Assembly (NCBI GenBank): GCA_014383605.1 | Contig: JACNHM010000280.1 | Span: 1-21,096, forward strand | Direction of reading: 5' to 3' | Origin: Chloroflexota bacterium | Lineage (GTDB): Bacteria; Chloroflexota; Anaerolineae; UBA3071 | Length of the DNA: 21,096 bases | Shown: positions 21,017 to 21,096 of the stretch, piece by piece | How positions within the stretch are numbered: the stretch's first letter is position 1 | Layout: every line of letters begins with the position of its first letter | The notes under the pieces: model-generated | Told to the model about the DNA's origin: nothing | What the model saw: only the letters and a program-made list of their open reading frames with translations | The model's database searches: none | Position numbers and translations under genes: made by a program

Positions 21017-21096
21017 AGCACATCTTCTCCTTGCGGAACATCAGGGGCATGGTGTGATCGTGGTGTCAGCCATAGACACGGCGGCATGCAATGCGT

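Overview
The window is high-GC bacterial DNA that looks like an anaerobic or facultative member of the Chloroflexota (Anaerolineae-like). That assignment is an inference, from the gene mix, a LexA-type DNA-binding domain of the Chloroflexi style, and many degenerate short tandem repeats at gene boundaries. No rRNA, tRNA, CRISPR array or transposase was seen.

Region 1 (1-8038, + strand) is a C1/Wood-Ljungdahl block. It holds the 3' end of an hdrA-like gene, mvhD, metV, metF and a fused hdrC-hdrB, which together match the metVF-hdrABC-mvhD methylenetetrahydrofolate reductase complex known from acetogens such as Moorella. A ferredoxin-ASKHA corrinoid-activation-type protein, an EamA transporter, a doubtful small ORF and a hydroxypyruvate-isomerase-family gene follow. 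Inverted arrays of octamer words separate several of these genes, filling the space from the stop codon to the next Shine-Dalgarno (SD) sequence.

Region 2 (8064-17749) is a group-3d-like NAD-linked [NiFe] hydrogenase split into two converging units. hoxE-hoxF and a stand-alone double-ACT protein run on +, ending at a strong terminator at 10468. A flavin disulfide oxidoreductase, a receiver-only response regulator, hoxU (extended like NuoG), hoxY, hoxH and the maturation protease run on -. The last gene of the - unit, tightly spaced, is a fusion of a LexA-type winged helix to a TIR domain. Each unit has a candidate promoter with a TAGAAT -10 box and a TGAY-N4-RTCA dyad centred at -41.5, the class II position of CRP/FNR-family activators, so the two halves may be co-regulated.

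Region 3 (17964-21016, - strand) is a housekeeping unit of ruvB, a class I glutamine amidotransferase-like hydrolase and queA, behind a clear sigma-70-type promoter. queA carries two in-frame insertions made of heptamer repeats of the kind seen between genes. The last 80 bases hold nothing recognisable.

The main items for follow-up are the LexA-TIR fusion in the hydrogenase operon, the oriented word-repeat palindromes anchored at stop codons (with relatives inside queA), and the paired -41.5 operators.
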